From Sarcophilus harrisii (Eukaryota; Chordata; Mammalia; Dasyuromorphia; Dasyuridae): 64,000 bases of DNA. This document shows positions 30,900 to 41,973 of the stretch, in pieces. A program made the position numbers and the translations under genes. The number at the start of each line of letters is the position of its first letter. Position 1 is the first letter of the stretch. The stretch covers positions 134,401,960-134,465,959 of the forward strand of contig NC_045427.1 of assembly GCF_902635505.1 (NCBI RefSeq), given 5' to 3'. The notes under the pieces are model-generated. The model saw only the letters and a list, made by a program, of their open reading frames with translations, was not told the origin of the DNA and did not search any database.

Positions 30900-32100
30900 T
30901 AATAAAGTATCTTTTACCTAAAATAATCAACCTAGAAAATAGATGAATGAATAGATGAATAATTTAAAAATCACTGGACCACCTGAAAGACATGACCAAA
31001 AAAAAATTATGCCAGACACCATACATCAAAAAATGATAAAAGGAAACTACTCTGATTTGTTAAAGTCAGACAGCAAAGTGAAAATAGAAAGAATCTACCA
31101 GTTATTTCCTGAAGAAAAAAAACTTTAAAACTCCTGGGAACATTAGAGACCAAATCCAGAGTCTTCAAGTGAAATAAAAACACGGGAAATAACTAGAAGG
31201 AAATAATTCAAGTATCTGAGTCAGAGTAGCAATCATATAAGAGTTAGCAATTCCAATTTTAATGAAGTGAAAAGCTTGGACTATAATATTCTAGAAAGCA
31301 AAAAATAAAAGCTTACAGTCAAAAATAGCTTACCAAATAAAACAATATAATTCTACAAGGGAAAAATGGATCTTTAATAAAAAAAAAAAAAAAAAAAATT
31401 AGAGGGCTTCCAGGCATTCCTGATTAGGACCAGAATTGCTGTATTGAAACTTTGAAATACAAATGTAGGAATTAAATAAGATAAATATGAGCAAAACACT
31501 GTAAGAAGCTAATTAAGAATGAACTTTTAATATTCTAATATGAGGAAACGATGCTGTATGGGAACTCTCAGAACCCTATTATCATCAGAGGTCATAAAAA
31601 TAACCTAATAAGACAAATAACCTTGGAGTTTTGTTTTTAACATTTTGATGATCTAAAAGAAGAAAGAAAAGGGAGATTTAAAAACAAAATAAATCCCAAG
31701 AGGGAAAAATGAGAGAAAGAGTGAATGAAATTACCTCATATAATCTGGGTGTGAAAGCAGAAGATGCCCCTCAAAAAAGAAGAGAGAGATGGTAGCAGCC
31801 AACACTTGAACCTCACTTTCATCTGAATTGGACAAAGAAAGGAAGACTAAACCCATACACACATACAGTGGGTATAGAACTGCATTACAATCCACAGTGA
31901 ATAAGGAGGAACAAGGAAGAAAGGAGAGAGATGAATAAGTGGAAAGGTATATTAAAGAAGGGAAGATTCAAAAGCAAAATCAACTCTAACATGGAAGTTG
32001 GTCTCAACAAGAAAATTAAAAGGAAAGGAAAAAAAGGCTAAAAATCTGTAATAGAGCTCTGGGTGAGAGAAAGAAAAAAAAGCAGAAGAGCAAAAATAGA
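30900..32100 (+). mobile_element. Degraded A-rich non-LTR relic, family uncertain
   Basis: Possibly the same class as 22600-23700: ACTACTCTGATTTGTTAAAG, AAGCTTACAGTCAAAAATAG and TCACTTTCATCTGAATTGGA in that order, with an A run at 31379-31399. No reading frame remains. Confidence 0.33.
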
Positions 32101-32317
32101 CTACATCAAACATAAAGCACTGATTTTAAATATACTCTTTCAGTCTAGCCATCTTCTTTTTTATACAGAGGGAACATTTTTATCAATATAGTGATTAACC
32201 ATTTCAGAGACTCATAATGAAATGTGTTATTTACCTCCTGACACAGAGGTGATGGACTCAAAGTATAGAAACATATTTTGGGGGGACATAGACAATGAGG
32301 AAATTATCCTTGAGAGT

Positions 32318-33375
32318 ACATTTTTTTCTTTTAATATTTTTCCCAATTGCAGATAAAAAACATTTTTAGCATAATTTTTTTTAAATTTTGAGTTCCAAAT
32401 TCTCTCTCCCTCCTTCCTTTCCCACTTTATTGAAAAGGCAAACAATTTGATATAGGTTATATATTTGCAGTCATGCAAAATATCTTTCAACATTAGTCAT
32501 ACTGTGAAAAAAAAAAACACAAACAAAAAATAAACAAATGAGAAAGCAAGAAAAATAAAGTTTAAAAAACTATATGCTTTGATCTGCATTTAGACTCTAT
32601 CAATTCTTTCATTGGAGCTGAACAGCATTTTTCTACATAAATCCTTTGGAAGTCTCTTGAATCATTGTATTGATGAGCATAGCTAAGTCATCACAATGGA
32701 TCATCATACCGTGTTGTTATTACTATTATAATGAATGTCTTGGTTCTGCTCATTTTACTTTATATCAGTTCATCTAAGTCTTTCCAAGTTTTTCTGAGAG
32801 CATCATTTTTATAGTACTATGCATATACTATATATATAGTATATGTATATGTATATATGTAGGATATATATACTATATGTAGTATATATATATAGTAATT
32901 ATATATAAATATATGTATGCATATATATATATTTAGTACAATAGTATTCCATTCCAGTCATATACCATATGTTCAGCCATTTCCCAACTGACAGGCATCT
33001 CATAATTTCTAATTCTTTGCCACCACATAAAGAGCTACTATAAATACTTATGTATATATAAGTCCTTTTCCTTTTTTAAAAAATCTTTTTGAGTTCCAGA
33101 CCTAGAAGTAGTATTGCTGGGTAAAAGGTATATACATGGTTTTATAAGCCCTCTGGAAGAGTTAGATAAATTCACAACTCCACATTAATGCCTCAATTTT
33201 CTCAATCCCCTCCAATATTTTTCATTTTCCTTTTCTGTCATATTAGTGGGGTGTACCTTAGTGTTGTTTTAATTTGTTTTAATTTTCAATTCTCTAATCA
33301 ATAATGATTGGGAGAATTTTTTCTTGTGACAATATTATTTTAATTTCTTTATCTGAACACTGACCAATTATCATG
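32318..33375 (-). mobile_element. Old L1 3' region, antisense
   Basis: About 1 kb: TTAATATTTTTCCCAATTGC, TTTGAGTTCCAAATTCTCTC, TTTGATCTGCATTTAGACTC, CTGCTCATTTTACTTTATAT, TTCAGCCATTTCCCAACTGA, GTATTGCTGGGTAAAAGGTA. A TA-rich microsatellite has grown inside it. Confidence 0.82.
32818..32940. repeat. TA-rich microsatellite
   Basis: Imperfect (TATATG)n/(TA)n within the L1 copy. Confidence 0.85.
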
Positions 33376-33439
33376 ACTTAGGACAATGCATATTTATTAC
33401 AGAAGGTTTGGTGGGGTTTTTTCTCTTTAAATGGGGGTA

Positions 33440-33690
33440 GAAGTGTAAAAAGAAATGAGAAAAATATTAACAGTAATAATATAGTTAACATTTATAAAGC
33501 ACCTACTCTATGCCAGTCACTGTTCTAATTGCTCTACAGATATTATGTCATTTGACCCTCACAACAATCCTGGTCAGTAGGTGTGATATTATACTCATTT
33601 TACAGGTGAGAAAACTGAGGCAAACATTGATTAAATGATTTGCCTAGTCATATAGCTAATGAATGTCTGAAACTAGATTTGAACTCAGGT
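33440..33690 (-). mobile_element. CORE-SINE (MIR type), antisense
   Basis: TTATAAAGCACCTACTCTAT, TCATTTGACCCTCACAACAA, TTACAGGTGAGAAAACTGAG, TTGAACTCAGG. Confidence 0.82.
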
Positions 33691-33954
33691 CAGAACAGAA
33701 AAATAAGCTTCAGATTGGAAAATAAATGCTTGTTAATTGAAAAAAAAAAGATTTAAGCACTATGAAAAGAATGCACTATTGAAAAAAGAAAGAAAAAAAG
33801 ATTTAAACACAATGATTAATCACGATATCATCAGACTAATGATCAATCATACTTCCTACTTCTTGACAAAGAGGTAATTATCTAGAGGTACATAATGATA
33901 TACATTTTTAATAATGAGCAATTGGGATATTTGTTTTATTTGAGTATACTTATT

Positions 33955-34215
33955 TGTTGAAGCAACTAGGTGGTACAGAATAGTGGCAGACCTGGACTCA
34001 GAAAGACTCATCTTCCTGAGTTCAGATGTAGCTTCAGATACTTCCCAGCTGTCTGAAACTGAACAAGTCATTTAATTCTGTCTGCCTTGCTTTCCTCATC
34101 TGTAAAATGAGCTGGAGAAGGAGATGGCTAACCATTCCAATATCTTTTCCCAGAAAATCCCAATTGGGGTCATAAAGAGTCAGACATGACTGAAAAATGA
34201 CTAAACAACAACAAA
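33955..34215 (+). mobile_element. MAR1-type CORE-SINE
   Basis: Full-length order: AGCAACTAGGTGGTACAGAA, AGACTCATCTTCCTGAGTTC, TCATCTGTAAAATGAGCTGG, GGGGTCATAAAGAGTCAGAC, ATGACTGAAAAATGACTAAA plus AAC repeats. Confidence 0.92.
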
Positions 34216-35379
34216 GAGTTATTTGTTACTTGGAAAGGCTTTTTGGGAATAAGGGGGTAGGGTACTGAGTTATGGCAGAACAGCATTTCCTTCCCCCCCC
34301 CCAAAAAAAAAAAAAAGTGTAGATGAAGAATTAAAGAATACACAGAAAAGAAAAACAGGATATTTGAAAGTTAACATTCATAAACAGGATAGTATTGTGA
34401 AGAATTGAGCAAAATTTAATATGTCCTTTTATAAACCAAGCAGTATGCAATAGAGATATTGTCATATACAATCCTCTTTCGTTATTCTTTTTATGAGGAA
34501 ATGTTCTTGTTTATTTGTTCTTGTTTCTCAAGTTCATAATAAAAAAAAAAAACAATTTTGAAACTTAAAAAAATATAGAATTGCACTGTTAAAAGAAAAA
34601 TTCTTTATTGGGATATACTTATATAAGTATTTTTTTTAATACTCTAGGGTTTGTTTGCTTGTTTTTTAATATCCAAAACCTCCTGGGTTGTCCCTATCAG
34701 TAAATTCCTTTTTTTCTTTGGTAATTTCCCCATTGTTTGGTAAGAGCCATTATATCATAGATAAGGCACCTCATCCTGCACCTGGGTAGATAAAAAAATC
34801 TTTTTATAGATCCAGATTTAAGGAATGCTAAATTTGGCCTCTGACTTCATAAGTCCATGTGGTATATGCTGTAGAAAGGAAAAAAAGATGATAGGAACTT
34901 CATAGTGAAATGAGGAAGCAAGTCTCCTTCCTCATATAAGGGAAATCCAAAGACTTGCCAAAGTTGTCCCAAATTGTGTGTCTGAACCCAAAGTTAGAAA
35001 TCTACCTCCCATATCTATAATGCAAATCTGGAAAAGCATACCCTGAACAGGAAGTGTTCTGAAATCCCCCTGAAAATTAGTGTTCCCAATCATTTGAAAT
35101 CAAGGATCAGCTAATGATACCTCAAAATTCCATCCAAAAAATTTAGTTTTAAATGTACATTTTGTGTGCAAAATTTTTATTTTTCACTTTGGGATATGGC
35201 TATCAACTATCCATAAAAGGTAACAATTTCTAAAACAATTGCTAACAGATGGAGGAAATCAATAAAATTAAGAACCCCTCTGAATCTCAGTTCAACTTAG
35301 TAGGTAAAGGTCTGTTTTCTTCTTTACAGTCTCTCCCTTGGTAATCTCCTTTACTCCCATAGGTTCAACTATCATTTCT
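34216..35379. other. Unrecognised intergenic stretch
   Basis: Contains a C/A run (34294-34317) and A-rich spots. I see no gene, no clear repeat family and no coding-like frame. Confidence 0.5.
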
Positions 35380-35640
35380 ATACTTGTCAGTCATTTTTCA
35401 GTCACATTTTACTCTCCATGACCCTATCTGGTGTTTTCTTGGCAAAGATACTAGAGTGGTTTGCCATTTCCTTCTCCAGATCAGTTTACAACTGAAGAAT
35501 TGAGACAAATAGGGTTAAGTGACTTATCCAGAGTCACACAGCTCGTATCTGAGGCAGGTTTTGAAAGCATGAAGATAAATCTTCCTTTTTCCAAGGTCAG
35601 TGTTCTATCTACTGCTCCACCTAGCTGCCCCACTTCTATA
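35380..35640 (-). mobile_element. MAR1-type CORE-SINE
   Basis: TCCATGACCCTATCTGGTGT, GCAAAGATACTAGAGTGGTT, TGCCATTTCCTTCTCCAGAT, CAGAGTCACACAGCTCGTAT, TCTACTGCTCCACCTAGCTG: an almost complete antisense copy. Confidence 0.9.
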
Positions 35641-36889
35641 CAATTGGCTCCTAAATCTGTATCTCCAGCCTTGATCTTTCTTTTGAGCTACAAGAGTCAC
35701 ATGCACTTGTCTGCAGGCTATCTCTATCTTGACCCCAGATAGACATAGGAATTACGCCTCCAGTAATAGTGTCCCTAACAAAGATGCAGGAACTTTATAT
35801 TTAGAAACCATCTAGTGTAAACTCCTCCTTTTACAAAAGAGGAAAGCTTTATCTTACATTACAGGAAGCTCTATCTTACATTAGTCATACCTAGCAGCGG
35901 GTATCTAATTCCAGATTATTCTTTTCACTGTGGTTGATAGGAATTTATTAACCTGGAACCTTTAAACTAAAAAGGAAGAGATAAGAAGAAAAGTACTTAT
36001 ATGTATCCACTAAACTAGATATCATAAAGTAGCTATAGTATAAGATAGAATAGCAGTAGAAATGTCCAGAAATTCACTTGAAACAATATCCATGAAAGGA
36101 ATCAGAAATGAAATGAATGGCCTCAGATGCCTACACAGAAAGTTTGGTAACAAGCCAGATGAACCAAGGAGCATAAGGAAATTTGAATTCACAAATATCA
36201 ACAGTACTTTACAGGGAGAGAATCATGATTAAAATATGACTCCAGAAGGTTATATCATATATATATTTTAAAAAGGATATATAAATGAATATGCAGTAGA
36301 AAATAATATTGTGTACTAAGACAAGATTTTTTTGGGCACGTGAAAAACATTTGTGGGGATTTCCAGCAAAGTGAGCAATATAAAAAGTAGCAGCCAAGCC
36401 CAGCTCACCCAAAAAAGCATTTGTATGATGATCATCAGAGGCAAAAATAGAAGGGATATCTGCAGATTAAATGAAAGAAAGAAAAAATAGATTAGGAATT
36501 CAGGAAGCAAGTCACAAACTTGAGTCATTGATTCATGATAGTCACATATATGCAGACATATAGCATTCATATATATAGCATTGTCATGATATAGTAGTGA
36601 TGAGAAATTTCAATTACCCAGATATATGCTACAGCACTTTCTCTTTGCCAAATGTAGTTAGTATTTTCTTCATTTGCAATATTTTTTTTCTTCAAAAAGT
36701 AAAGGAACTATTAAGTTAAAATTATATTCTGAATTGAATTCTCAGTCAACAAGAAGGACCTAGTTGATGGGATGAAATCATAGGAACTTTGGAGGAAGTG
36801 AACATACCATTTTAAAATTGGTGACACATGATAATAATAATAATAATAATAAAGTAAAATTGTTGGTGGTTGGGGAAGAAAGAATATTC
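35641..36889. other. Largely unrecognised intergenic stretch
   Basis: A degraded SINE (about 35790-35900, AGAAACCATCTAGTGTAAAC) and an (ATA)n microsatellite (36829-36852). The rest may be very old repeat but cannot be named. Confidence 0.45.
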
Positions 36890-37180
36890 TGATTGTTTTT
36901 TAATAATAGCTTTTTATTTTCAAAATACAGTCAGATAGTTTTCAACATTTACCCTTGCAAAAAAATGTTCCAAGTTTTTTTCCCTTCTTTCCCCTAGATA
37001 GCAAGTAATCCAATATAGGTTAAGCATGTGCAGTTCTTCTAAACATATTTAAACATTTATCGTGCTGTACAAGAAAAATCAGATCAAAAAGAAAAAAATG
37101 AGAAAGAAAAAAAGCAAGCAAACAACAACACAAAAGGTGAAAATATTATGTTGTGATCCACATTCATTCCCCATAGTCCT
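36890..37180 (-). mobile_element. Truncated L1 3' end, antisense
   Basis: TAATAGCTTTTTATTTTCAA, TTCAACATTTACCCTTGCAA, CCCCTAGATAGCAAGTAATC, ATCGTGCTGTACAAGAAAAA, TTGTGATCCACATTCATTCC. Confidence 0.88.
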
Positions 37181-37184
37181 GAAA

Positions 37185-37935
37185 CAGATTTCAAAAAAAA
37201 TTTTAATTAAATTTTATTATTTTCAATCAATAAAAATCTTCCTCCCCCCACATTGAGAATGAAAGATAAACAAAACCTCTTTAACAAATATTAATACAAG
37301 CAAAGCAAATCTCCACATTGGCTACATCTAAAAAAAGAGTTATATACACACATAAATATATATATATATCATCTCTATCACAAGGTGGGTAGCATGTTTC
37401 ATCATTAGTCTTCTTGAATCATGGTTAGTCATGGCAATGATTAGAATTTCAAAATCTTTCTTAGTTATTTTCTTTACAATATTATTGTCATTGTATAGAT
37501 TATTCTTTTAGTGCCGTTCACTCTACATTATTTCATAAAGTTTCTTCAGGTTTCTCTGAAACAATCCCCTTCATCATTTTTTAAGACACTGTAATATTCC
37601 ATCACATTTATTATTCAGCCATTCCCCCAACCCTGGATTCCAATTCTTTGCCATTTCAAAAAAAGCTATAAATATTTTTGTACATCCTCAGTAAGAGTTG
37701 CTTTTGTTTAGAACTAATCCCTCCATTTATCAGTAGTCTCTAATTTTTCCTTCTTCCTCTCCCCCTTTCTTCCTAGTTCCCTATTGAGTGAAATGTAATT
37801 TTATACCCAATTCTAAGTATATGCATTCTTCCCTCCTTTGACCAGTTCATATGAAAATGAGATTTAATGTTGGTCATTCCCCATCCCTCCCTCTTTATGT
37901 TTGTAGCTTTCTACTTATACAACCTGATTATATAA
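37185..37935 (-). mobile_element. Older L1 3' fragment, antisense
   Basis: AAACCTCTTTAACAAATATT, CATTATTTCATAAAGTTTCT, GTAATATTCCATCACATTTA, TTATTCAGCCATTCCCCCAA. More diverged than the copy to its left, which abuts its 3' end. Confidence 0.7.
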
Positions 37936-37939
37936 TATA

Positions 37940-38130
37940 CATGTATCTCCTATATTGAATTGCTTACATTCTCCATGGAGGGGATGAGGAGGGATAAAGA
38001 GAGAAAATCTGAAACTCAATGTCTTAAATACAAATGTTAAAGATTGGTTTTACTATAACTAGGGAAAAATAAAATACTAAAAAAAAGAAAGAAAAGAAGA
38101 AAAAGAAAGAAAGAAAGAAAGAAAGAAAGA
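37940..38130 (+). mobile_element. L1 3' tail followed by (AAGA)n
   Basis: GAATTGCTTACATTCTCCAT, GGAGGGGATGAGGAGGGATA, TGAAACTCAATGTCTTAAAT, GGGAAAAATAAAATACTAA, then an AAGA microsatellite (38082-38130) grown from the poly(A) tail. Confidence 0.78.
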
Positions 38131-38767
38131 GTCATATAGAAGAGGAACTAGATTGATGCTTCCTCCTACCCCTAAGAAAACAGAACTAGTAGTAATGAAT
38201 GGAAGAAACTGAGAGGTTGATTTCAATTCTGTCAGGACAATTCTATTAACAAGTAGAATTATTTAAAGAAGACCTGGCTAGTTCAGGACATTTCCTGAGA
38301 CTAGACATATTCAAGCAAATGATGGATGACCAGTAATTGGTTATGTTTAAATAATTTTTTACTTACAAGTTAGATGAAATGTTTCTTCCGTTCCTTCCAA
38401 CTCTTTCATTCTGAGATGTCTTCCCACACCTCCAAATCAACAAAGTCTCAGAGTGAACAATCAATAATTTTTCCTTAGCTTGGCCTTAAGTTGCCATTTC
38501 TTTCTGTGTTACATTCTGTATCCTTTCTCCTATTTTGTGCTATTTTTGGCTCTTCTCTCTCCCTCCCCTTTCATATATAATTCATTATCAATTTTTGTTG
38601 ATTCCTCTTCCATGACATATCCTGAATCTGTCCCCTTCTCTCTGTTTGCATTGCTATCATCTCTTACCAAATCTTTATTGCAAACACTAACCTCCCAAAA
38701 AAATCTTCCCAGAAACAGTGTTTCATACTGCTTTCAGAATAATCTTTCATTAGAAATAGACCTAGTA

Positions 38768-38910
38768 GACTACCTGCCATCTAGGGGAGGGGGTGGGGGG
38801 AAGGAGGGGAAAAGTTGGAACAAAAAGGTTTTGCAAGGGTCAGTGTTGAAAAATTGCCCATGCATATGTTTTGTATATAAAAAACTATAATAAAAAATAA
38901 AATTAAAAAA
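38768..38910 (+). mobile_element. Truncated L1 3' end with 16-base duplicate
   Basis: CTGCCATCTAGGGGAGGGGG, GTTTTGCAAGGGTCAGTGTT, CCATGCATATGTTTTGTATA and poly(A), flanked by AGAAATAGACCTAGTA (38752-38767) and AGAAATAGACCCAGTA (38911-38926). One mismatch between the duplicates. Confidence 0.93.
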
Positions 38911-39330
38911 AGAAATAGACCCAGTAATATCACTCTTCTGTTTTTAAAAAAAAAAACAATAACAAAAAGAATCACAACCACAACCACCCTCACTGGTTTT
39001 GGTGTACCATCTCCTGAAGAGAATTTAAACTCTTTTGGTCAAACATTTAAAACCCTATCCAATCTCATGCCATACTATTTTTCTAGCCTTAACTCAAAAT
39101 AAACGTTATTCTGTTAATACTATTATCTATATCTGGAAGACCTTCCCTTGCTTTCTTCACCTAGCAAAATTCTTTAAAGTTCAATTCAACATCTACCTAT
39201 TTCAGAAAGCCTCATCATCAGTTTAAAAAAAAAAAATCCCCATTCCTTAGACTTCAAATAACACAAATAACTATTTAACCCAATTTAATTTTAGTATTAG
39301 AAATTATAGTTAGTTGAGACATGATGTTTT

Positions 39331-39684
39331 TTGTTTGTTTTTATTTCATTTTTAAATTATAGCTTTTTATTTACAAGTTATATGCATGGATAATTTTACA
39401 GCATTGACAACTGCCAAACCTTTTGTTCCAATTTTTCCCCTCCTTCCCCCCAGCCCCTCCCACGGATAGCAAGTTGACCAATACATGTTAAGTACGTTAA
39501 AGCATATATGTCCTAACAGTTATTTTGCTGTACAAAAAGAATCAGGATTTGAAATAGTGTACTATTAGCCTGTGAAGGAAGTCAAAAATGCACGCAGACA
39601 AAAATAGAGGGATTGGGAATTCCATATAATGGTTCCTAGTCATCTCCCAGAGTTCTTTTGCTGGGTGTAGCTGGTTCAACACTA
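39331..39684 (-). mobile_element. Truncated L1 3' end, antisense
   Basis: TAGCTTTTTATTTACAAGTT, TTTTACAGCATTGACAACTG, ATTTTGCTGTACAAAAAGAA, GCTGGGTGTAGCTGGTTCAA. Likely target duplicate GATGTTTT (39323-39330 and 39685-39692). Same subfamily as 63086-63575. Confidence 0.9.
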
Positions 39685-40029
39685 GATGTTTTGCCCATCC
39701 TCACTCCATGGCAGCAGGATAATATTATTTAAACTTTATCTGCTTTGGAGCCTAGTATAGTGTTTACCCAGGTGAATTTCTAACAAATCAATGTTTTTTA
39801 ATGAATGACTAAGACAAACCAAACTGGTAAGATGGAAATTATCTTTCCTAATTGTTTTATTATAGGCAATAACAATGAATTAAAAAAACTCAAATAAATA
39901 TATAAAACAAATGATAAAAAAAAATCACAAAATTCTTAGCAGTTAATATATTGAAACCAAAGGAATTCACAAATAAGATAAGTGCTTTATATTAACATAT
40001 TATATATTAAATATAAATCATTTTAATTT

Positions 40030-40310
40030 CTGCTATTTAAGATCAAATTTGAGAAGACCTCAAAGCCACATAGGTCCTCTTTCACAGATCAGAAAGCTGA
40101 GTCAGTCATAAAGGTAGCAAACACTAGAACCCAAATCTTCCCAAAGCCAATGTTCTTTCCACTATCCCTACCACTCTGCCTCTTAATCAATAAATACGGT
40201 GCTATACTAAATATGAGAAGCCACCTAGTTTACCTCTTCTTGTCCTAAGAAAACAGCTTGTAGAATTTCAATGATTTGATCAAGGTTACATAGTTTAAAA
40301 GTGACAAAGC
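40030..40310 (-). mobile_element. Two adjacent degraded CORE-SINEs
   Basis: TCTTTCACAGATCAGAAAGC with AACACTAGAACCCAAATCTT (40045-40190), and TTGATCAAGGTTACATAGTT (40200-40310). Confidence 0.5.
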
Positions 40311-40314
40311 CAGA

Positions 40315-40715
40315 ACCTGTGATGGACATGGTTCTTTTCAGTTTCAATGGACTTGTGATAGAGAGAGCCATCTGTATCCAGAGAGAGGACTAGGGGGACT
40401 GAATGTGGATCACGACATAGTATTTTCATCTTTTTGTTGTTGTTGTTTGCTTGCTTTTTTTCTTTCTCATTTATTTTCTTTTTGATCTGCTTTTTCTTGT
40501 GCAGCATGATAATTGTAGAAATATGTTTAGAAGAATTGCACATATTTAGCTTATATCAGATTACTACTTGCTGTCTAGGAGAGAGTAGAAGTGGGGAGGA
40601 AGAGAGAAAAATTTGGAACACTATGTTTTGCAAGGGTGAGTGTTGAAAACTATCTTTGCATGTATTTTGAACAAACAGAAATTTATTATTATAAAATAAA
40701 AATATAAAATTAAAA
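40315..40715 (+). mobile_element. Truncated L1 3' end
   Basis: GAATGTGGATCACGACATAG, TTTGCTTGCTTTTTTTCTTT, ACTACTTGCTGTCTAGGAGA, GAAAAATTTGGAACACTATG and a TAAAATAAAAATA end. Confidence 0.88.
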
Positions 40716-40719
40716 AAAA

Positions 40720-40990
40720 GAACAAACTCATCTGTCAGTCAACAAGGACTATGGGATAGGCAATATGCTAAGTCCCACATAAACTGAAAAAGCAAAAACA
40801 TGGTTCTTGTAAAGAATTCACTTTACAATAGAGAAGAGTATCATGCAAATGCCTATGATCCATACAAGATAGAGACAGTATAAGTGGAATGTAATATGAG
40901 AGGAAAGGCACTAGCATTGAGGAGGACCAGGGGAAAAAATGTCTTGTAGAAGATAGAACTAGAACTGAGTCTTGAAAGAAACCAAGTGAT
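40720..40990 (-). mobile_element. L2 3' end, antisense
   Basis: GTCAGTCAACAAGGACTATG, GCAATATGCTAAGTCCCACA, TGAGGAGGACCAGGGGAAAA, AACTGAGTCTTGAAAGAAAC. A MIR-type SINE fragment follows to about 41045. Confidence 0.62.
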
Positions 40991-41045
40991 ACTAGATGTA
41001 TGACTGTAAACAAATCACTTAACCTCTTCCAGGCTCAGTTACTTC

Positions 41046-41558
41046 ATCTCTTAAAAATAGAATTAATGATAGGTGCAATAAAGAAAGAAAAGAAGATCAA
41101 CAAGATACAAAAAATACACAGAAAGAGAGCAGAAGGAAGTTCAGAAGGGAATACAGAAAAACTAAATTTAATTCTCACTTCAAAAAACCCCAGAACCAAG
41201 CTGTACATAATACTCACAATTAGAAACAGCTAAGTGATGCAGAATACCTTAAAGACAGAAAAACCTGTATTCAAATCTAATCTCAGAAATTGTGTGAAAG
41301 AAGAAATCAAATGATCCAACTGGAACCTTATGGGAACTAATCAAAGGAAAAAGGAACTTTTAGCCTAGAGAAGGGAAGATTTAAGTGGAAGATGCTAACT
41401 GCTTTGAAATGTTGGAATGGCTGGCACGTGGAAGAGGAATTAGCTTTGTTTTATTTGGACAATGAATGGTAGATGTAGCAAGAAGATATTTTTGGCTTAA
41501 TGTAAAACGGCCTGGAGGAGGAGATGGCAGAAGGGCATGTGGCATATGAGAATTACAG
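41046..41558 (+). other. Stretch with one degraded SINE
   Basis: A tRNA-SINE-like fragment (about 41218-41310, CAGCTAAGTGATGCAGAATA and TATTCAAATCTAATCTCAG). The remainder is unrecognised. Confidence 0.4.
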
Positions 41559-41566
41559 CAAATCCA

Positions 41567-41664
41567 TGCTTGCACCTATACTAAAACTGGAAAGATACAG
41601 AGAAGATTACCATGGCCCCTGCGCAAGAAGGACATGCAAATTCATGAAGTGTCCCATATTTTTT
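41567..41664 (+). pseudogene. U6 snRNA retropseudogene
   Basis: The segment matches U6 over nearly its whole length, with blocks TATACTAAAA, GATACAGAGAAGATTA, CATGGCCCCTGCGCAAG and GCAAATTC and a terminal T run. The 5' stem-loop is damaged: about nine bases (CTTCGGCAG-like) are missing between TGCTTG and CAC, and several bases differ further on. It is followed by nine bases and an A run of 37, and flanked by the direct repeat CAAATCCA (41559-41566 and 41712-41719). This is the mark of LINE-driven reverse transcription of the RNA. It has no upstream U6 promoter elements and should not be active. Confidence 0.92.
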
Positions 41665-41671
41665 GCCTCCA

Positions 41672-41672
<1 letters not shown>

Positions 41673-41709
<37 letters not shown>
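41673..41709 (+). repeat. Poly(A) tail of the U6 retropseudogene
   Basis: An almost pure A run of about 37 directly before the right target duplicate. Its length suggests a fairly recent insertion or later slippage growth. Confidence 0.9.
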
Positions 41710-41710
<1 letters not shown>

Positions 41711-41907
41711 TCAAATCCAAAGTAGAATGATCTACTTTGAGAAAAAATGAGATGAGAGGCACACAGATATGGAACTAAAAACATTAGTGATCTTAATCTA
41801 GTCCAACTGTCTCATTGGAAAATGGGACCTAGACAAGTTAAACCACCTGCCCAAGTTCACATAAGGATTAAGTGACAGAGCTGGGATTGGAATCTAGTTC
41901 CTCTGAT

Positions 41908-41973
41908 TCTAACAAATACTTATTAAGCATCTACTATTTGTCAATCACTGTGCTAGGCTGTGGGAAGAGACAC
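41908..41973 (-). mobile_element. L2 3' end that seeded the 27-bp array
   Basis: AAATACTTATTAAGCATCTA and CACTGTGCTAGGCTGTGGGA are antisense L2 3'-end sequence; it resumes after the array (42810-42840). Directly left of it, 41780-41905 is an antisense CORE-SINE. Confidence 0.7.

Larger units (their letters stand above)
38390..39815 (+). mobile_element. L2 copy (3' region) carrying two L1 insertions
   Basis: Sense L2 phrases: CTATCCAATCTCATGCCATA, GGAAGACCTTCCCTTGC, CCTAGCAAAATTCTTTAAAG, and the 3' end around 39745-39815 (GCCTAGTATAGTGTTTACCC). It is broken by an L1 tail in the same sense (38768-38910) and one in antisense (39331-39684). Confidence 0.68.
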
